Translations under genes and position numbers: made by a program
The notes under the pieces: model-generated
Database searches by the model: none
What the model was told of the DNA's origin: nothing
What the model saw: only the letters and a program-made list of their open reading frames with translations
From: Alisma plantago-aquatica
Taxonomy: Eukaryota; Streptophyta; Magnoliopsida; Alismatales; Alismataceae
DNA: 64,000 nucleotides
Direction: 5' to 3'
Assembly: GCA_963693085.1 (NCBI GenBank)
Contig: OY856413.1
Coordinates: 468,797,379-468,861,378 of the forward strand
In this document: piece after piece, positions 59,325-64,000 of the stretch
How the letters are laid out: every line of letters starts with the position of its first letter
Position numbering within the stretch: the first letter of the stretch is position 1

Positions 59325-61097
59325 TGATAACACCAATTTTGTGATTTTTTTCCCTTTATTTTGTTATCAAAACTGCCCTTTTCTGCTATTTTCCTCTCTT
59401 TTATTACCACTTTCGCAATAATTGGCCAAGCAATGCTATCTAATTTTTCCATCTTTTGCAGAGTTTTTCCTCATTTTGGTGCAATAAGGCCGTCCCAGCC
59501 CACAAATAAGTCCAAGTCTGTTTCGGCCTTCCTGACGCCCGATACAACCTTTTCCCGATAGGGTGGAGCGACACAAGTATGTACGACAAAGGGATGCCAC
59601 GCAAGAAGAAGCTGACGGACGACACGCCTTCTACCCGACAGGGAGCCAAGCTCGCCACGACAACCCAGCTTGTCGGGCGATACAACCACCCACCGGCAGG
59701 CGCACCGCCCGTCACATGACCGATAGCCGACACCCCTGTGTCGAGCAATACCTGTATCGGCCGTCCACCGACCCGCGCATAAGGAGGACACGTGGCGCTT
59801 CGAGCACCAAAACTTCCCCCAACTGCTACCTATAAATAGCAGCTACAAGAAGACGAAGAGACAAGTTCAGACAGTTGGGAACTTTGAGCGATCTTCGGAG
59901 GAAAGCTGCGAGAGCAAGAGTATCGTGCCCCAGTGCTTGTGTCGGGCGACACTAGGTGAGCTCCTCCTCATCTCGAGAGGGAGGGGATGGTTCACTTAGG
60001 ACGGTCCCGGGCGACACTGCGGGCCGATATCGGCCGACGTAGATGAGCGACACAAGTGCCCGACAGTAGAATGCGTCGCTTCATGCCCGTGACGATATCG
60101 AACCTGATACGCTTCGCCCGTCGTGCGTGCCGCCCGAGAGGGTGCGCCGCCCGACATGAGTGTATCAGCCAGGGTCCTTGAGCGATATAGTCAACAGTCG
60201 ATGCGTGCCGCCGGAGAGGGTGTGTCGCCTGACACCTCTGTATCGGGCTAGGCTCCAGACCGGTATCGGGCTGGAGAGCCGCAGTAGCCTGTCGTCCTTC
60301 TACATCAAGGAGGCGACATATATCTTTAATTCTGTTGTTTAATTCTTTATTTACGCAATGTATTAAGACCTTTAATGTTTATGGAAATACCAAAGTTTAA
60401 TTACTTGTTGCTCTATGCTTGGTGCAAAATGTTGGATGACTGCTATGTTTGATATATGAACTCTAGCTTGCATGTTTGGATCGTGTTTCGCTTAGCTACC
60501 GAATCGTGTTTTCCCATCGCAACAATTTCGAGAGTTGTGTTGCGGCTCTAGTGTTTGGTACGATTCTGGAGTACGAGAGTGCCTGGAACGGAGTTGTTTC
60601 AATAACATTCCACTCTAACTTAAGTCCAGCAACCTCGAGAGGGGTGTTGACACTTGGATAGAGGTACCCGCTCTGAGAGGAGGGGTGCAGGAGTTACTGT
60701 TGCCGCTTGTTTTACTGTAGTCTTATCCTTCGTACCTCACTCTAGCTCTAGTTTTTATCTTTCTGTTTCTGTTGCATGAAAACCCCTAAAAATTACTAAT
60801 TGGCTAAAACCTTAGATCTCTCTAGTAGCTCCAGTTGGAGATAGTTTTCTTTGTTTTATTTGTGACATCTTGTTGTTTCCCTTTTGGGAATTTATATCTT
60901 TATACCTGTCGGAGTGTAGCGTGTCGATTTTGGGTTCTCAACACTACCACCCTTGTCCCTGGGTTCGACCCCGTATGTCTACTTCGACCCCGTAAACAAA
61001 GTTTTGGGGGCCTAGAAGGATTTGGGTTTATAAATGTAAAAGTCCGATTAACTTCAAATCCACCTCCAGTTTCTGGACGTGCAATTTAGGCCGGTAA
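59325..61097 (+). repeat. 3' LTR of the Athila-type element
   Basis: Starts TGATAACACC after the polypurine tract and pairs with 53122-54884, with TATA box at 59830-59839. It contains an extra CCGCCCGAGAGGGTGCG block near 60131 that the left copy has only once, so the CG-rich words vary in number between the two LTRs. Confidence 0.9.
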
Positions 61098-61102
61098 GTT
61101 AC

Positions 61103-61945
61103 CCACCTCCTCGTTATTCCACCTTGTAAGGCTTCTTTTCTTATATCTTTGCTTCTCACAGATGTACAAGGACATATCCTCTCATCCCTCCCTTCTTCAA
61201 TTATTGTCAATAATCTGCTTAATATATAAATGTCAAAGCCACACCTTCTTAATGCTAAAACTTGGTTGATACAAGTCAGTGATCAAAACTAAAGGTCTTT
61301 ACCAAGTGTTTACGAGAGCATGATATGCCCGTCGGCTAATAGATATTTCAGAAGCCCCTGTCTAGCCATGCCCATTTAGTAGGAATACCTTCTTGTTTGT
61401 CAACCCATTTGAATGAACTTCCCATGAAGTTAATTTCTTTGTCCTGAGAAGTGTTAACCCCATAACTAAAATATGTCACTGCACAAGGATTGGGATTCCC
61501 ACCTCCAGGTTTCTCATGCCTATTTCTAATTACATTAAAGTCACCCCCTAATGACCAAGGGTCATCTAGGGCTTGTGCTATGATATTAGATAGCTCCCCC
61601 CACATCTCCCTCCTTTCTACTATGTTGCAGGATACGCAAACCATTATTAACCAACAAGTAGTACCATGTGTGACAGCTTCAATAGTGATAGGTTGTCTCC
61701 TTGAGTATAAGACTCTGGATTCCTAAGTCCTAGATGTGAAAAACCAAATTTTAAAAGGAGGATTGTTAGATCTGCACTAGTCTAATCAAATAATCTCCTA
61801 CGTTAGGATCATCTGGTTGTCATTAACAAACGGTTATAGCATAGCAATAAGATCTAGCCCAAGTCGATACAACCTACTGAGCCTACTCTACTTTCTATCA
61901 TTGGCTACCCCTGGCATTCCAGATATGATATTTAAAAATCATGAA
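61103..61945 (-). pseudogene. LINE ORF2: AP-type endonuclease, broken
   Basis: Near 61910-61930 the minus strand reads IWNARG, matching the LINE endonuclease start (LSWNVRG). At 61348-61644 an open segment of 98 residues contains RREMWGELSNIIAQALDDPW, SLGGDFNVIRNRHEKPGG and FKWVDKQEGIPTKWAWLDRG, which are the GDFN box and later endonuclease landmarks. Stops occur before and after. The enzyme would nick target DNA to prime reverse transcription. Confidence 0.85.
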
Positions 61946-63510
61946 ATATGATCATCCATCCCCTCACCAACCAACCTTCTAGTGATTTTCTCTTGATTGT
62001 CCTCCTTAAAGATGTCATGTAAAAGAAGAGCTATGTCCTCCTCTGGTTCTCTGTATCTTTGGCTTTGTGGTTGTGACAATGTGAGGAAAACAAAATCCAC
62101 CTCTTTGAAATGGAAGAAGTTGTTACTACCTCTCATTGTAGTTGTATCTAGTCATGTTCCCCCTTGGTTATGCATACAAATCTGGTAAAAAATCCCTAAG
62201 AGATGGGATATATAGGCACCATCAGTTGCCCTCACTGTTGACCACCCATCTCCTTGAACTGATGGTATTCATGTGTTTGGCCTCATTCATGTGTCTTGTG
62301 ATTAGGGAGGTCCCCTCTCGTATGGGATCTGGCTCATCGGTCATCACCCTTTCTTCTGGTAAGCTCATGACTAGTCTCCAGTTGGAGCTTGTTGTATGTG
62401 TCACATTCTACTAGACCTATGGTTTTGGTTCCTTTATAGCTCCTACGGTAGGTACATCTACCGCCCTGTGGATATCTCTCTCAAAATTCATTGGGTTGTG
62501 GTCAAGAGAAAGAGCTTTCAATGGTATTTCTTTGATTACTAGTAGTCTTTAGAGACCCGATGATAGGGGGTCTAGAAAAGTCACCCTTGCGATGGGTATA
62601 TTGAACATGGGCTCTCCTTCCCAAATAAAAGCCTCCATGGGAATATCTTCTCCATGAGATACTACTAAGAGAATAGAGATTTGAGTAGTGTATTGAGGAT
62701 TTACACCATGACGATTTCCCGATGAAGAGGCCAAAAGGTAGACGGCTTTGTTAGAGGGGTTCTTATGTCCTACAGTGGAGGGGCATATAACTAAGTTTGA
62801 GCCACCACTTTTTTTGTTTAGGAACTCCACAATCTCTTTTCCATCTTTTCTCTTGGAATTGTATACCTCCCTGAGTCACTGTAGTTTGTATTTCTACATC
62901 CATTGTCTCTTTCTCAGATTCCAAATAGATTAGTGCTTTTGCCCTTGTCAATTTCTTCCACATGATTGCTTTTGACTAGGTTCTCTTTAGTGTATCTGAG
63001 GTGATCCACAAGTACTTCCCAATGACCACGAGACAATGATGGCCCTATTATGTGTTCTTTGAGGTTGTGCAGGTGTAAATCATTCTCTTTTAGGTGAATG
63101 ATCACCTTTTTTGTCGTCAATTTGTTACCACAGATCCCAGGAAGGTATGTGGTCATTTAGTGGTGGACCATTTTTTGCTTCTTTTTTACAGGGGTTCCTT
63201 AATGGCGGTGGATTTCTCCTCTGGTATTTTAAAGGAACAATTGTCGAGGGGGTTGTAGAGTCTACAAGTCTGGTATGATATGATCTGCAATCTCGTTGCC
63301 AATGACCTTTATTGATGCATTTATGGTAGACATCAGGAATAATGTGTGGTCTTCTCCTAGGAATCTCATCCATGTAGTTGGAGGCCCCCCTTCTCTAGAA
63401 ATTGTTTTCAATGCCCCTAGAGAGAGGTCGTCTTCTTTTGGCCCCATCTTCCCATCTTCTATACTCCTCCACAAAGCCTCTGATTTTTTGCTCTTCATAA
63501 AGGCTCCATT
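61946..63510 (-). pseudogene. LINE ORF1 (RNA-binding protein with CCHC knuckle), broken
   Basis: The probable start is near 63498 (MKSKKSEALWRSIEDG). At about 63290-63330 the segment KCINKGHWQRDCRSY is a zinc knuckle (C-x2-C-x4-H-x4-C) whose first Cys is lost. Later pieces (62914-63156 SRGHWEVLVDHLRYTKENLV; 61939-62830) are in changing frames. In plant LINEs this protein binds the element RNA. It lies directly upstream of ORF2 on the same strand. Confidence 0.65.
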
Positions 63511-63761
63511 TTTATTGATCTACACAAATACAAAAAATTAAAGGTGGCGACCCAACCAACAAGGAATGGAGGATTGGGGAGGTAGCAACCCCACCCGGAG
63601 GGAATGGTAGGGCTAAAGGTGATGTGTTCACCCCAGTCGAGGGGAGGTGGAGGGTTTACCCTAGTAAAAGTGCCACTAGGGCAAGGAAACCTAATTTTGA
63701 ACACTCTTTGAGAGAAGGGAGAGCTTTCTCTTGTTTAGAAACCCCTAGACACACAACCATT
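63511..63761 (-). other. LINE 5' untranslated region
   Basis: The minus strand has a Pro/Gly-rich composition and no domain. The 5' end is set only by the flanking GGGGAATAAG repeat, so it is approximate. Confidence 0.5.
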
Positions 63762-64000
63762 GGGGAATAAGGTTTTCTTCTATCATACTCATTGTGTTTT
63801 TTTAGTTTTTTTTCAAGAAGACCCTCTTTTTCATAAATCTAGAAAGCCACCATGTTTGGCTATTCTTAAATACCCCTCTAGGTCTCCCCACCATTTGCTT
63901 ATCATCACACTTGACCACTTAAAACCATGGTATGCACATTTTCTTTTATAGAATAAAATTGGAATTCACACATGAACATATTATAAATGTTAAATTTTTC
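63762..64000. other. Right flank of the LINE
   Basis: It begins with the right target-site copy (GGGGAATAAG). The rest is AT-rich host sequence that was contiguous with 42884 before the LINE inserted. No gene is seen. Confidence 0.5.

Larger units (their letters stand above)
53122..61097 (+). mobile_element. gag-only Athila-type Ty3-gypsy retrotransposon, 8.0 kb, inside the LINE
   Basis: LTRs are at 53122-54884 and 59325-61097 (1763 and 1773 bp), starting TGATAACA and ending GGTCA or GGTAA. The flanks ATTAC (53117-53121) and GTTAC (61098-61102) differ by one transition. Removing the element restores the LINE frame. The primer site is TGGCGCTGTTGTCGGGGA (54891-54908), close to the Asp-tRNA type site used by Athila and Tat elements. 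gag is present, pol is absent, and the Athila-typical GGGAGGCAACCC segment (56889-56900) follows gag almost directly. So pol was deleted and the element depended on others. Confidence 0.85.
42885..63761 (-). mobile_element. L1-type plant LINE, about 5.9 kb, split by two LTR elements
   Basis: The minus-strand LINE ends in poly(A), seen as ten T at 42885-42894. The flanks are GGGGAATACG (42875-42884) and GGGGAATAAG (63762-63771), a probable target duplication with one mismatch. Its own sequence lies at 42885-45586, 52632-53121 and 61103-63761. Order on the minus strand is ORF1 with a CCHC knuckle, then ORF2 with AP endonuclease, RT and RNase H. At both internal breaks the ORF2 frame is restored when the insert and one flank copy are removed. 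Many stops make it inactive. Confidence 0.8.

Overview
This window is nuclear DNA of a flowering plant. The evidence is the AT-rich background, plant-type LTR retrotransposons (Ty3-gypsy chromovirus-like, Athila-like, SIRE/Maximus-like and a short-LTR Ty1-copia), an L1-type plant LINE with a C-terminal RNase H domain, a PIF/Harbinger fragment and a P-class pentatricopeptide repeat (PPR) gene. The species cannot be told. No intact cellular protein-coding gene is visible; almost all of the window is transposable-element sequence, much of it nested. All boundaries were read by eye and no alignment or search was run.

Left third (1-19394): fragments of long-LTR Ty3-gypsy elements (a chromodomain-like pol tail near 1600-1809, a probable solo LTR at 2053-4258, a 4.5-kb LTR at 9199-13701 followed by a Met-tRNA primer site and a broken protease/RT), a decayed PIF/Harbinger transposon on the minus strand (6401-8250), tandem duplications and an AT microsatellite (15719-16730), and a small copia-type LTR with primer site (17115-17412).

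Middle (19395-42480): a PPR pseudogene on the minus strand, split by a Ty1-copia element (19445-40212, 139-bp LTRs, target duplication TGTAC). The copia is itself split by a SIRE/Maximus-like element (21546-32635, LTRs about 1.47 kb) and by a 5.19-kb gypsy LTR unit (32813-37999, target duplication AGGAA). At each junction, conceptually removing the insert and one target copy restores the host reading frame, so the nesting order is well supported.

Right third (42481-64000): a minus-strand LINE (42885-63761, poly(T) at its left end, imperfect GGGGAATA-type target duplication) split by two LTR elements that carry gag but no recognisable pol. They are a SIRE-type element (45587-52626, target duplication CATTT) and an Athila-type element on the plus strand (53122-61097, target duplication ATTAC/GTTAC).

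The most unusual signal is shared by three unrelated LTR families. Each carries its own dense array of short CpG-containing self-complementary or mutually complementary motifs: TCGGTCGAGTT hairpins in the SIRE U3, CGGTCTCAAGACCG palindromes forming a 26-bp minisatellite in the gypsy LTR, and GTATCGGGC/GCCCGATAC motifs in the Athila LTR. A second point of interest is that the 5.19-kb unit ends in a degenerate Met-tRNA primer-binding site directly before its target duplication, which an ordinary solo LTR should not have.
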